A DNA stretch of 64,000 nt, taken from contig NZ_CP127389.1 in the NCBI RefSeq assembly GCF_030271835.1, positions 2,888,001-2,952,000 on the forward strand, written 5' to 3'. Positions 9,345 to 18,599 of this stretch are shown one piece after another. Position 1 is the stretch's first letter. Each line of letters starts with the position of its first letter. The DNA comes from Proteus appendicitidis. GTDB taxonomy: Bacteria > Pseudomonadota > Gammaproteobacteria > Enterobacterales > Enterobacteriaceae. The translations under genes and the position numbers were made by a program. Below the pieces are notes generated by a model that saw only the letters and a program-made list of their open reading frames with translations, was not told where the DNA came from and did no database searches.

Positions 9345-10655
9345 TTAAATTTTTCCTGCCATCAGAGCTTCAATTTCATCAGGATCTTTAACGACAGATG
9401 CCGTTAAATTCTCATTGCCTGTTTCCGTGATAACAATGTCATCTTCAATACGAATACCAATACCACGATACTCTTGTGGCACATCGGCATCTGGCGCAAT
9501 GTAAAGTCCCGGCTCAATGGTTAGTACCATACCCGGTTCTAAAATGCGGTCACGATCTGTGCCATAATGTCCAACATCATGAACATCAAGACCCAGCCAG
9601 TGGCTTAAGCTATGCATAAAGAAACGCTGATAGGCTTTTGTCTCAATAAGATGCTCGATTTCACCGTGCATAATGCCCAGTTTAACCAGTCCTTCGACCA
9701 TGATATACACGACATGCTCAGTGACTTCTTTGATACTTGTACCAGGTTTGTACAATTCCAAAGAAACATTGATAGATTTTAAAACTATGTCATAAATTTC
9801 ACGTTGTTGACGGCTAAATTTACCATTAACAGGGAAAGTACGGGTGATATCACCGGCATAACCTTCATATTCACAGCCTGCATCAATAAGAACTAAATCC
9901 CCATCACGCATTTTGGTTTCATTTTCGGTGTAGTGCAGAATACAACCATTTTCACCACTACCGACAATACTGTTATAAGAAGGGTAACGCGCACCATGAG
10001 AGACAAACTCATGTTCAATCTCACCTTGAAGTTGATATTCATACATACCCGGCTGGCATTTTTGCATCGCACGCGTATGTGCTAATGCGGTAATTTTTCC
10101 AGCTTTACGCAGTAATTCAAGTTCAAAATCAGATTTAAATAGGCGTTGTTCATGAACAATTGGACGCCAATCGATGATAGTTTGTGGCGCTTTTAAGTTA
10201 CGACGAGAGCCTTTTCTTAAGGTTTCTAATGCAGCAAAAACTATCTCATCAGCAAACGCATATTCACCTTGAGCATGATAAACAACATCTAACCCGTTTA
10301 ATAATTGATAAAGTTGCTCACCAACATCTTCATAAGGTAGCGCCTTATCAACACCTAATTTTTCAGGTGCAGCTTCTTGTCCGAGGCGGCGACCAAACCA
10401 AATTTCAGCGGTTAGATCTCTAACACGATTAAAAAGCACACTATGATTATGTGTTTCATCACTTTTAATCAGCACAAGAATAGCTTCAGGCTCGCTGAAA
10501 CCGGTTAGATAAAGGAAATCACTATGTTGGCGATAAGGATACTCACTATCGGCATTACGTTGCGCTGGTGGTGCGGCGAAAAAGATAGCTGCACTCGCAG
10601 GCTTCATTTGAGCTAATAATGCCTGACGACGGGATAAAAATTCTTGCTTATTCAT
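9345..10655 (-). CDS. pepP: Xaa-Pro aminopeptidase (proline aminopeptidase II)
   Basis: The 436-residue cytosolic dimanganese metallopeptidase removes N-terminal residues that precede proline. It has the creatinase-like N-domain followed by the pita-bread catalytic domain. Metal ligands are visible in LIDAGCEYEGYAGDITRTFP (two Asp), in SHWLGLDVHDVG (His), and in the C-terminal TIEPGLY and GIRIEDD segments (two Glu). The frame begins with a GTG at 10661, but AGGAG overlaps that codon, so I placed the start at the ATG at 10655, five bases after AGGAG. It belongs to the operon ygfB-pepP-ubiH-ubiI, as in E. coli. No anomalies. Confidence 0.95.
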   Translation of the reverse strand: MNKQEFLSRRQALLAQMKPASAAIFFAAPPAQRNADSEYPYRQHSDFLYLTGFSEPEAILVLIKSDETHNHSVLFNRVRDLTAEIWFGRRLGQEAAPEKLGVDKALPYEDVGEQLYQLLNGLDVVYHAQGEYAFADEIVFAALETLRKGSRRNLKAPQTIIDWRPIVHEQRLFKSDFELELLRKAGKITALAHTRAMQKCQPGMYEYQLQGEIEHEFVSHGARYPSYNSIVGSGENGCILHYTENETKMRDGDLVLIDAGCEYEGYAGDITRTFPVNGKFSRQQREIYDIVLKSINVSLELYKPGTSIKEVTEHVVYIMVEGLVKLGIMHGEIEHLIETKAYQRFFMHSLSHWLGLDVHDVGHYGTDRDRILEPGMVLTIEPGLYIAPDADVPQEYRGIGIRIEDDIVITETGNENLTASVVKDPDEIEALMAGKI

Positions 10656-10718
10656 ACCCACTCCTGTCTTTCATTTATCTTTATGGTTATCTAATTAATG
10701 ATGCTATTAATAATGAAA

Positions 10719-11297
10719 TTAATGTAGTACACGTTGCTCATTTTGTTCGTCATTTCCTTTGTCTTTTGGTGCGACAAAAGTGATATAACAAAGTTGAACG
10801 GATACTTTTACATATTCACTGACTTCTTCAAGAGCATCTTCAAGTTCTTCTTGATTTTCGTCTTCTTCATAACCTAGCGCACCAATATTACGCAAATCAG
10901 TAATCACTTCGGTCAATTCTTTATGATCAGACAACTTAGGTTGAGCGACACCCAGACCTAAAAGAAAATGATTAACCCAACCTGCAAGGGCATCGGCTCT
11001 TAGAAAAACAGATTCAGATTCGTCAGGCACTAACATAGAGAAGTTGAACACACTGTCATCGAGCTGTTCATGGGTGATGTGATAAAGCTCTTCAAGTGGC
11101 TCTGATAGCGTTTTAGGAAAAGCTAAACCTTCATTAGTCAGATCGTGTAATAAGGTTTTCCAACTGCTGTCACGCACTGCACCGCAAATAAATCCTGTAA
11201 TCAAACCATGCATTTCAGCCGCGGTTAAAGGTACTGTATGTTGCTGTAATAATGCATCAATAGTTTGATAATTTGGTAATGTGTTCTGTTTTGACAT
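10719..11297 (-). CDS. ygfB: UPF0149 family protein YgfB
   Basis: This is a 192-residue member of the UPF0149 family (YgfB/YecA). The conserved core GWVNHFLLGLGVAQPKL and the acidic stretch DEDENQEELEDALEEVSEYV are present, and the protein is highly acidic and mostly helical. The molecular function is not settled; in Pseudomonas the homologue represses an ampDh3-related pathway, which may not hold here. It is first in the ygfB-pepP-ubiH-ubiI operon and divergent from zapA, so the 176 bases between 11298 and 11473 must hold both promoters. The start is the ATG at 11297. Confidence 0.93.
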   Translation of the reverse strand: MSKQNTLPNYQTIDALLQQHTVPLTAAEMHGLITGFICGAVRDSSWKTLLHDLTNEGLAFPKTLSEPLEELYHITHEQLDDSVFNFSMLVPDESESVFLRADALAGWVNHFLLGLGVAQPKLSDHKELTEVITDLRNIGALGYEEDENQEELEDALEEVSEYVKVSVQLCYITFVAPKDKGNDEQNEQRVLH

Positions 11298-11473
11298 AAG
11301 AATAAACGTCGCATTTAGGGGAATAGTTCAAGATATGCTACCATCAATAGAAGTCGCTGTACCAGTTAAGCCATGTTAATCATTGGAATTTTTGCAGTAA
11401 TAGCGTTTAATACAGCGTTATAACCGTATACACTACTAAACACGTAGCACAGATTTTATGTCAGGAAGGAATC

Positions 11474-11803
11474 ATGTCCGCACAACCCGTTGATCTTCAA
11501 ATTTTTGGGCGCTCATTACGTGTCAATTGCCCACCAGAACAAAGAGATGCTTTACTGGCTTCTGCTGCTGAACTGGAACAACGATTACAAGATCTCAAAG
11601 AACGCAGTGGTGTTTCCAATACAGAGCACTTAATTTTTATCGTGGCATTAAATATGAGTCATGAGTTGGCAGAAGAAAAGTTAAAAACCAGAGACTATGC
11701 CTACAACATGGAAGAGAAAATAAAAATGCTACAACAATCTATTGAACAAGCTTTACACGATCAAGGCAAGCACCATGATCGCACTTTTTCAACTGCGAAG
11801 TAG
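11474..11803 (+). CDS. zapA: Cell division protein ZapA
   Basis: The 109-residue ZapA is a small cytosolic protein that binds FtsZ and cross-links protofilaments in the Z ring. The N-terminal globular part ([20 protein letters not shown]) is followed by a long coiled-coil helix used for dimer and tetramer formation. Length and sequence match E. coli ZapA. A strong ribosome site (AGGAAGG) precedes the ATG. It is followed by 6S RNA and fau, the conserved zapA-ssrS-fau arrangement of gamma-proteobacteria. FtsZ, its partner, is encoded at the other end of this window. Confidence 0.96.
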   Translation: MSAQPVDLQIFGRSLRVNCPPEQRDALLASAAELEQRLQDLKERSGVSNTEHLIFIVALNMSHELAEEKLKTRDYAYNMEEKIKMLQQSIEQALHDQGKHHDRTFSTAK

Positions 11804-11912
11804 ATTTGTTCAGAAAGCACGCGTACACCACGAAATTCACAGATAATAGGTTGCTTTCTACAATTAAAATAATACAATAGTTCACAGATAAGGTGCTTAA
11901 CGCACCCACCAA

Positions 11913-12095
11913 ATTTCTCTGAGATGTTTGCCAGCGGGCCAGTCCCCTGAGCCGATATTCGAAACACATAGAACGTGGTGATCTGTTGCTTGTGAGCATA
12001 CCCGATTCGTTCAGGCAGCCTAATGGCAACAACACTATGTTCACCTTGGACCATGGGTTCAAGGGTTACAGCTTGCGGCGGCATCTTGGAGATCC
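11913..12095 (+). ncRNA. ssrS: 6S RNA
   Basis: The sequence closely follows E. coli 6S RNA. The 5' segment ATTTCTCTGAGATG, the internal GCGGGCCAGTCCCCTGAGCC and the 3' segment GGGTTCAAGGGTTACAGC are all recognisable, and the two ends pair (CTCTGAGATG with the terminal CATCTTGGAGAT) to close the long hairpin. 6S RNA mimics an open promoter and sequesters sigma-70 RNA polymerase in stationary phase. It lies between zapA and fau as in other enterobacteria and is about 183 nt, the usual size. Ends are set by homology to within a few bases. The 109 bases from the zapA stop to the 5' end should contain its promoter and processing leader, but I could not fix a -10 box. Confidence 0.95.
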
Positions 12096-12100
12096 CTACT

Positions 12101-12153
12101 AAAGTTCTAAATATTAAGTATTTTATAGTTACTTAATATTTAGAACTTTTTTT
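12101..12153 (+). terminator. Intrinsic terminator after 6S RNA
   Basis: A perfect 20-bp inverted repeat (arms 12101-12120 and 12130-12149) with a 9-base loop is followed by a run of seven T. It starts about five bases after the 6S RNA 3' end. The stem is almost all A/T, so its length has to provide the stability. Confidence 0.85.
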
Positions 12154-12266
12154 ATGCCTCTATTCTCATATCTTCAACCTCTTCGCGTTCTTACCTCTAA
12201 AGTGTGATAAATTGATTGAAATGATGGTTTCTACTTAATGCCAACCACTTATTGATGGATTTATGA

Positions 12267-12860
12267 ATGACGCATACTTCACTTTTTCAGCAAAGAGATG
12301 AAATCCGCAAAGCTATTCGCCAAAAACGACGTTTACTTACATTAGCCGAGCAACAACAGGCAGCTGATAAATTATGTAAGCAAGTTCTTACTCACCCAAA
12401 AATCGAACAAGCACAGACGATTGCACTGTTTCTTTCTTTTGATGGTGAAATAGATACATCACCGTTGATCTCCCAACTATGGACATTAAATAAACAGGTT
12501 TGCTTACCTGTATTGCATCCCTTTCATCGCCATCACCTCCTTTTTTTACGCTATACACCTTCTACGGTGTTAGTAAAAAATCGCTTTAATATTTCGGAAC
12601 CTCCTTTAAATGTGAACATGGTTATTCCTATCTCTAATATTGATATTATTTTTACACCGTTAGTGGCTTTTGATGAACAAGGTCAACGATTAGGTATGGG
12701 GGGTGGTTTTTACGATAGAACGCTAGAAAACTGGCAACAAAAATCATTTTATCCAATGGGATTAGCACATACTTGCCAACAAGTTGCTCACCTTCCTATT
12801 GCAAATTGGGATGTGCCATTACCTGAAATTATTACACCAGAAAAGATCTGGCATTTTTAG
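12267..12860 (+). CDS. fau: 5-formyltetrahydrofolate cyclo-ligase
   Basis: The 197-residue 5-formyl-THF cyclo-ligase (YgfA/Fau) converts 5-formyl-THF to methenyl-THF with ATP. The nucleotide-binding GQRLGMGGGFYDRTL motif and the N-terminal basic segment KAIRQKRR are conserved. The position after 6S RNA is the classical ssrS-fau arrangement, which is linked to biofilm and persister behaviour in E. coli. The ATG at 12267 is chosen by family length; the ribosome site is weak, and an out-of-frame ATG lies four bases earlier. The downstream gap of 123 bases leads into the secretion cassette. The gene also links functionally to gcvTHP through the folate one-carbon pool. Confidence 0.95.
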   Translation: MTHTSLFQQRDEIRKAIRQKRRLLTLAEQQQAADKLCKQVLTHPKIEQAQTIALFLSFDGEIDTSPLISQLWTLNKQVCLPVLHPFHRHHLLFLRYTPSTVLVKNRFNISEPPLNVNMVIPISNIDIIFTPLVAFDEQGQRLGMGGGFYDRTLENWQQKSFYPMGLAHTCQQVAHLPIANWDVPLPEIITPEKIWHF

Positions 12861-12936
12861 TTTTATATTAGTACTAGATTAAGATTAGTGATTATCATCT
12901 GTGTTTTTTTATATTTTTGATAAAAAAAATAATATT

Positions 12937-12976
12937 AAATACCTTTTTATATTTTTCAGCTATACAAAAGGTATTT
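12937..12976 (+). promoter_or_regulatory. Hairpin enclosing the Shine-Dalgarno of the secretion cassette
   Basis: A perfect 11-bp inverted repeat (arms 12937-12947 AAATACCTTTT and 12966-12976 AAAAGGTATTT, 18-base loop) ends seven bases before the ATG at 12984. The only ribosome-binding sequence, AAAAGGT, lies inside the right arm. The hairpin could restrain translation. It could also serve as an A/T-rich terminator for fau, since TATTTTATT follows. Confidence 0.5.
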
Positions 12977-12983
12977 TATTGTC

Positions 12984-15041
12984 ATGGATAATAAAACAGA
13001 AAGTCACCTAATAAAAAGCATTAGTATTATTATCAATCTAACTAAAAAGAGAGAAATAGAAATAAAAAAAGACTCTACTATAAACTCATTAGAAAATGAA
13101 TATCAATTTAAACTAAAAAAAACAAAGAAATCACTTATTTTAAAAAAAACAGAACATCAAATTATTTTTTTAGATAATAAAAACAACACATTTATATTAT
13201 TAAAAAAAAATGAAAACACATATCTGATTTATAATCTGCAAAAAGATAAAACAGAAAACCTAAGTCAAAACCAATTCAATTCATTAAACATTGCACAATG
13301 TTATTACCTTTGCTTTAAAGAAAATCCATTTTTTAGTCTCTCATGGTTTTTTACAGTAATAAAGAAATACAAACTTATCTTTATAAACATTCTTTTTTAC
13401 TCACTCATTCTTCAACTATTAATGCTTACATCGCCTTTTATAATACAAATTATTATGGATAAAGTAATTATCCATCAGGCTCTATCAACACTAGATGTTT
13501 TAATTATTGGTTTAATTTTTATTGCTGTTCTAGAAGGGACACTAAAAGGAATTCGAGAATATATTTATCAACACACAGCAAATAAAATTGATATAACGTT
13601 AAGTCTAAAACTCGCTCAACACTTGTTTAGACTTCCTATCGGCTATTTTAAATCACGTCAAACCGGTGCCATTGTGGCTCGAATAAAAGAATTAGATATT
13701 ATACGAGAATTTATAACAAAAACGCTCTTACTGTTATTTGTTGATTCTTTTTTTATTTTTTTATTTATATTCGCAATGGCATTATTATCGTTAAAGCTAA
13801 CATTAATATTTATTTCGACAATTCCTCTTTATCTTATTTTAGCTAAATTACTTGCCCCAAAAATAGAATTTGCAGTTCAACATCTTTATCAAAAAGTCGC
13901 AGTCAATACAGCCTTTCTTACTGAAAGCTTAGGTGGCATTGAGACTATTAAAAGCCTTTCTCTGGAGCCAAGATTTACACAACAATGGTATACACAAATC
14001 CATAAACTAACCGGTGAAAACGAAAAGCTTCAAAATATTGATAATTTATCTCGCTTTATTGTGTCATTTATAAATAAAACAACAGTTGCACTACTTCTAT
14101 GGATAGGAGCTTGTGAAGTTATTTCGCTGTCAATGACAATAGGTCAGCTTATTGCTTTTACGATGCTACTTGGCTATTGCTTACAACCTTTAGCCACAGC
14201 TATTGATGTTTGGGGAAAATATATCAAAACAAAAACAGCAATCTATAACTTACAAGATATACTTAACCTTCCTAAAGAACAGAATAATTCAATATTAGAA
14301 ACAAATATTAAAGGGGAAATTACTTTTAATAATGTCAGTTTTTATTACCAAAATAATATACCCGCTATTTTAAATAATATTTCATTACATATAAAAAGAC
14401 ATGAAATTATTGGTGTTGTTGGCACATCAGGATCAGGAAAAAGCACGTTAGCACGCATGATTTCAGGTCTTTATATTCCACAATCAGGTCATGTTGCACT
14501 TGATAATATTCCGCTTTCACAACTTAACTTAAATAGAGTACGCCAACAAATAGGCATCATTCTACAACAAAATTTTTTATTTCATCTAAGTGTATTTGAT
14601 AATATCCGACTCACTCAACAAAACGCCTCTTTAGAAGACGTTATTTACGTTGCAAAACTAACGGGCGCTCATGAATTTATTTTAAAACTGCCATTAGGTT
14701 ACGACACTATTATTGCAGAAGGAGGACAATCTTTATCAGGAGGACAACGCCAACGTATTGCGATTGCAAGAGCCTTATTATCTTCGCCTAAAATTTTAAT
14801 CTTTGATGAAGCCACCAGCGCATTAGATGATGAATCTCAGGCCATTATCCAAGAACACCTTCCTCTTATTGCAAAAGAGAAAACCATTATCATTATTGCT
14901 CATCGTCTTTCAACGGTGAGAACTTGTCATCGTATTATTGTGTTGGAAAAAGGCAACCTTATTGAAGAAGGATCACATAAGGAATTAATTGCAAAAAATA
15001 GCCACTACAAAAAACTTTGGCAACGCCAACAAGGATGTTGA
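12984..15041 (+). CDS. Type I secretion ABC transporter (RtxB/HlyB-like, degenerate peptidase domain)
   Basis: The 685-residue ABC exporter has a fused ATPase. Residues 1 to about 120 form a Lys/Asn-rich N-domain at the place of a C39 peptidase, but without the catalytic Cys/His pattern, so it is probably a non-cleaving substrate-docking domain as in HlyB. A six-helix membrane domain runs from about 125 to 430. The nucleotide-binding domain has Walker A GTSGSGKST (about residue 480), signature LSGGQ (about 585), Walker B ILIFDEATSALD and the H-loop AHRLS, all intact. It heads an ABC-adaptor-ABC operon and is three bases from the next start. The first 500 bases are far richer in A/T than neighbouring housekeeping genes, which suggests acquisition. 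The closest architectural parallel is the MARTX exporter of Vibrio; the substrate is unknown. Confidence 0.85.
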   Translation: MDNKTESHLIKSISIIINLTKKREIEIKKDSTINSLENEYQFKLKKTKKSLILKKTEHQIIFLDNKNNTFILLKKNENTYLIYNLQKDKTENLSQNQFNSLNIAQCYYLCFKENPFFSLSWFFTVIKKYKLIFINILFYSLILQLLMLTSPFIIQIIMDKVIIHQALSTLDVLIIGLIFIAVLEGTLKGIREYIYQHTANKIDITLSLKLAQHLFRLPIGYFKSRQTGAIVARIKELDIIREFITKTLLLLFVDSFFIFLFIFAMALLSLKLTLIFISTIPLYLILAKLLAPKIEFAVQHLYQKVAVNTAFLTESLGGIETIKSLSLEPRFTQQWYTQIHKLTGENEKLQNIDNLSRFIVSFINKTTVALLLWIGACEVISLSMTIGQLIAFTMLLGYCLQPLATAIDVWGKYIKTKTAIYNLQDILNLPKEQNNSILETNIKGEITFNNVSFYYQNNIPAILNNISLHIKRHEIIGVVGTSGSGKSTLARMISGLYIPQSGHVALDNIPLSQLNLNRVRQQIGIILQQNFLFHLSVFDNIRLTQQNASLEDVIYVAKLTGAHEFILKLPLGYDTIIAEGGQSLSGGQRQRIAIARALLSSPKILIFDEATSALDDESQAIIQEHLPLIAKEKTIIIIAHRLSTVRTCHRIIVLEKGNLIEEGSHKELIAKNSHYKKLWQRQQGC

Positions 15042-15043
15042 GT

Positions 15044-16405
15044 ATGAACCTAAATATAAAATCTGCACTCTCTAACGTATTTCAACGTAAAAAAAAGAAT
15101 ATTAATTATGATTTCTACCCTAATCATATTGCACTTATTGAAAAACCTTTAACTCCTTATAGTCGTTATATTGCGTCAATTATTTCCTTCAGCGTTATCG
15201 CTTTTATTATGTGGGCTTCTTTAGGTAAATTAAATGTGCAATCATCTGCAACAGGTAAACTTATTGTTGCAGGGCATTCTCAAGTTATTCAAATTTATGA
15301 GCATAGTCGCCTTGCTGTCCTTCATGTAAAAGAGGGACAAAAAGTCAATCAAGGTGATGCATTGTTAACACTCGATATATTGGGCGTTGATGAAGAAGTT
15401 AAAGGGTTACAGAAAAAAATAGATAGCCTGCTGTTACTTAAACTTCGTTACCAAGCATTAAGCCAAGAAGCATCGCCACAAAAACTTTATCATTTTAATA
15501 AATTAGATGAAAAAACAAAAAAATCTATTCTTATTAGTTACCAAAAAGAAAAAGATGAATTTGAAAGTAACATAAATTTAATTGATACCGAAATCGAGAT
15601 TAATAATAAAAACCAAACCCTGATCCATAATGAGTTACTATCATTAAATACGTTGAAAGAAAATATTAACCAACGTTTTCTTCTTAAGAAAAAGCTTTTT
15701 ATAAAAAAAATAATTAGCCAAATGGAATATTTAGAAAATGAAAAAGAGTTATTAGAAATAAATCGAGTCATTACAATTAAAAATGCCGAATATCAACTTA
15801 TTAAGAGTCAAGAGAAAAAATTAAATGAAAATTTAGATACATTAGAAAAACAGAAAAAATTAGAATGGCATGATAAATATAAACAGTATGAAAGTGAGCT
15901 ATTAATTTATAGCCAAAATCTTAATCATGCTCAAAAACGACAACAGTTAAAAATTGTCCGCGCCCCCGTTACAGGTACTGTACAACAAATTACAAATTAC
16001 ACACTTGGTAGTAGCTTACAACCATCACAACAGATGATGACGATAATCCCTGATAATCAGCACAATATAGCAGAAGTTAATATTCTTAATAAAGATATTG
16101 GTTTTATACATGTAGGGCAAAAAGCAATGATAAAAATAGATGCTTTTCCTTACACTCGTTATGGCACCTTAGAAGGAAATATAACCAATATCGCCAAAGA
16201 TTCCATTCAACATGAGCAGCTAGGTTTAGTTTATCCCGCAACAATTGAACTAAATACGCAGATGATAGAAAGCAATAATCAACAATATAGCCTTGCTCCT
16301 GGGATGTCTTTAGTCGCTGAAATTATTATCGATAAACGTCGTGTTATTGACTATTTCTTAAGCCCAATAGAAGTTTACCGTCACAACGCACTAACAGAAA
16401 AATAA
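15044..16405 (+). CDS. HlyD-family membrane fusion protein (RtxD-like)
   Basis: The 453-residue periplasmic adaptor of a type I secretion system has a cytoplasmic N-terminus, a single membrane helix around residues 42-62 (SIISFSVIAFIMWASLGKL) and a beta-barrel/lipoyl segment. A long Lys/Glu-rich coiled-coil hairpin follows (about residues 120-310), then the returning lipoyl half (APVTGTVQQI) and the C-terminal HlyD motif region with RYGTLEGNI. The frame opens at a TTG at 15017 overlapping the previous gene. I chose the ATG at 15044 because AGGA lies eight bases ahead. It would bridge the ABC pair and a TolC-type outer membrane channel, which is not encoded nearby. AT-rich like its partners. 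Confidence 0.85.
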   Translation: MNLNIKSALSNVFQRKKKNINYDFYPNHIALIEKPLTPYSRYIASIISFSVIAFIMWASLGKLNVQSSATGKLIVAGHSQVIQIYEHSRLAVLHVKEGQKVNQGDALLTLDILGVDEEVKGLQKKIDSLLLLKLRYQALSQEASPQKLYHFNKLDEKTKKSILISYQKEKDEFESNINLIDTEIEINNKNQTLIHNELLSLNTLKENINQRFLLKKKLFIKKIISQMEYLENEKELLEINRVITIKNAEYQLIKSQEKKLNENLDTLEKQKKLEWHDKYKQYESELLIYSQNLNHAQKRQQLKIVRAPVTGTVQQITNYTLGSSLQPSQQMMTIIPDNQHNIAEVNILNKDIGFIHVGQKAMIKIDAFPYTRYGTLEGNITNIAKDSIQHEQLGLVYPATIELNTQMIESNNQQYSLAPGMSLVAEIIIDKRRVIDYFLSPIEVYRHNALTEK

Positions 16406-16421
16406 TAAGGTGCTTAATATC

Positions 16422-18527
16422 ATGAATAATATTAATTTAGAAAAAGAATATCACTCATCAATTATTGATGGATTAATTTGTTGCTCAAAAACACAAAATG
16501 GAAAGATAAAAAGAGAGCAAGTTATTCATTTTCTGGGTAAAGAAAAGCATCTTAACAAGTGGGACATTCTTGAAGCTATTCAACTTTTGGAATTAAAAGG
16601 TGATTTTTGCTTACTCGATTATAATGAGGATCTTATTATCGATACGCTTATCGAAATAAATAATCATTGGTATATTTTAAAAAAAATACAGGAAACAAAA
16701 TTAATTATTATAAATCCTATAAATGATATAGAAATTGAACATATTATTGATAAAGATAAAAAATTAAATATATTAAAACTTATTGCTAAAGAGCCATCTT
16801 CATCATCGTCAAAATTTAATCTAAACTGGTTTATTCCTTCTATCCTAAAACAGAAAAAATCATTACTCCTATTTTTTATTTTATCTTGTTGTATTCAACT
16901 CTTTGCTCTAGTGAATCCCATTATTTTTGAAAAATTTATCGATACTGTTTTAACGGGGAGAAATTTATCTAATTTACATCTATTTGGTTGTCTATTCGTT
17001 TTAATTGCCATCACGGAACCTATATATCTTTTTTTGCGTGATAAGTTATATGTTTTTGTCTCTTGTCAATTAAGTGCTGAGTTTTCAGGAAAGGCATATC
17101 AACATCTCATCCGCTTGCCGAGTCATTTTTTTACTCAACGCCCATCTGGGCAGATTATTGCTCGTATACAAGAGCTTTCACATATCAGGCAATTTATTAC
17201 TGGTTCAGCATTGATGATGGTGCTTGATCTTATTTTTATTGCTGTGTTTATCTTTGTGATGTTTATTTATTCATCAACCTTAACGTGGATAACATTAAGC
17301 TCTTTAGTTCTTTATTTTATATTTTGGCTTATCCTTGGACCTATTATTCGTTATTGGGTAAAGCAAGAATATCAAACCAACGCAGATAATATTAGTTTAC
17401 TGACAGAAGCGATAAATGGCATAGAAACGATTAAAGTGACGGCAACAGAAAATCATTTTGTAGAAAAGTGGCAATACAAACTGACCGATCATATTAATAA
17501 GCGTTTTTCTGGTGCTAAAAAAGCGTTATTCGCTCAGCAATTTATTTTTATTATTCATAAGATCACTACCGCAATTATTTTATGGCAAGGCGTTAATTTC
17601 ATTATTAATGTACAAATGACCGTAGGTGAACTTATCGCGTTTAATTTATTTGCCGCCCATATTACACAGCCTATTTTACGTTTAGCGCAATGTTGGCAAG
17701 ATTTTCAACAAACATCCATTTCTTTGCGTCGTATTGGTGATATTTTAAATAATCCCACAGAACATCAATACCAAGGGTTAGCTACCGTTCCTAAAATAAC
17801 AGGGAGCATTACTTTTTCAAATGTCTACTTTCGTTATACAGACAAGACACCTGATGTTATTGAGTCTCTTTCTTTATCTATTCCAGCAGGGAAATTTATT
17901 GGTATTACAGGGCGTTCTGGCTCTGGGAAAAGTACACTCACTCGCTTAATTCAACGCTTTTATACGCCCCAGCAAGGAAAAATTTATATTGATGGCATGG
18001 ATTTAGCTATCGCTGATCCTTTATCTCTACGCCAAAGCATGAGTATCGTTTTACAAGAGAGCTTTTTATTTAGTGGTTCAATTCTTGAAAACATTCGTTT
18101 ATCAAAACCGAATGCCAGTGAAGAAGAAATAACAGAAGCTGCTCAACTTGCAGGAGCTTTAGACTTTATTGAGCAACTTCCTTTAGGCTTTAATACTCAA
18201 GTTGGAGAAAGAGGTCACAATTTATCAGGAGGGCAACGTCAACGTATCGCACTTGCTAGAGCTTTATTAACAGATCCTCGTATTCTTATTTTAGATGAAG
18301 CAACATCAGCATTAGATTATGGATCAGAGGCACAAATTTTAGCTAACTTGCCTCAGATTTGTAAAAACAGAACCGTCATCAGTATTGCACATCGTCTAAA
18401 TACATTAGCGCATTCAGATTATATCTATGTAATAGATAAAGGACGAGTACTAGAAGAAGGTACACACGCTCATTTAATAGAAAATCAAGCGCTCTATTAC
18501 CAATTATGGCAGCAACAAATTCAATAA
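16422..18527 (+). CDS. Second type I secretion ABC transporter (RtxE-like)
   Basis: The second ABC exporter of the cassette has 701 residues. It has its own N-terminal domain (about residues 1-130, no C39 catalytic residues seen), a six-helix membrane domain and a complete ATPase: Walker A GRSGSGKST (about residue 498), LSGGQ (about 600), Walker B ILILDEATSALD and H-loop AHRLN. Both ABC proteins therefore look catalytically able. The frame can open at a GTG at 16410, but the ATG at 16422 has AAGGTG nine bases upstream and is preferred. A pair of different ABC proteins around one adaptor is the hallmark of the atypical RtxB/RtxD/RtxE exporter, which works as a heterodimer. Its substrate must be encoded elsewhere, or the system is orphaned. 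Confidence 0.85.
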   Translation: MNNINLEKEYHSSIIDGLICCSKTQNGKIKREQVIHFLGKEKHLNKWDILEAIQLLELKGDFCLLDYNEDLIIDTLIEINNHWYILKKIQETKLIIINPINDIEIEHIIDKDKKLNILKLIAKEPSSSSSKFNLNWFIPSILKQKKSLLLFFILSCCIQLFALVNPIIFEKFIDTVLTGRNLSNLHLFGCLFVLIAITEPIYLFLRDKLYVFVSCQLSAEFSGKAYQHLIRLPSHFFTQRPSGQIIARIQELSHIRQFITGSALMMVLDLIFIAVFIFVMFIYSSTLTWITLSSLVLYFIFWLILGPIIRYWVKQEYQTNADNISLLTEAINGIETIKVTATENHFVEKWQYKLTDHINKRFSGAKKALFAQQFIFIIHKITTAIILWQGVNFIINVQMTVGELIAFNLFAAHITQPILRLAQCWQDFQQTSISLRRIGDILNNPTEHQYQGLATVPKITGSITFSNVYFRYTDKTPDVIESLSLSIPAGKFIGITGRSGSGKSTLTRLIQRFYTPQQGKIYIDGMDLAIADPLSLRQSMSIVLQESFLFSGSILENIRLSKPNASEEEITEAAQLAGALDFIEQLPLGFNTQVGERGHNLSGGQRQRIALARALLTDPRILILDEATSALDYGSEAQILANLPQICKNRTVISIAHRLNTLAHSDYIYVIDKGRVLEEGTHAHLIENQALYYQLWQQQIQ

Positions 18528-18544
18528 ATAAAAATTAAAAGATA

Positions 18545-18571
18545 CAAAAAAGGCTCGATATTTCGAGCCTT
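18545..18571 (-). terminator. Terminator of serA (possibly bidirectional)
   Basis: A 9-bp stem (18550-18558 with 18563-18571, AAGGCTCGA / TCGAGCCTT) with a 4-base loop is followed on the minus strand by TTTTT. It lies between the convergent secretion operon and serA and may also stop plus-strand transcription. Confidence 0.85.
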
Positions 18572-18599
18572 CAATAGATCACAGATAACTTATCAATAA

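Noticed and set aside
12885..12903. Fur box before the secretion cassette
   Set aside because: Only the central TGATTATCA fits; by eye about 11 of 19 positions of the consensus match, too few to call.
12984..13350. C39 bacteriocin-type peptidase domain in the first ABC transporter
   Set aside because: The expected catalytic Cys near the N-terminus and the following His-Asp pattern are absent; the cysteines at 106 and 110 are in the wrong place.
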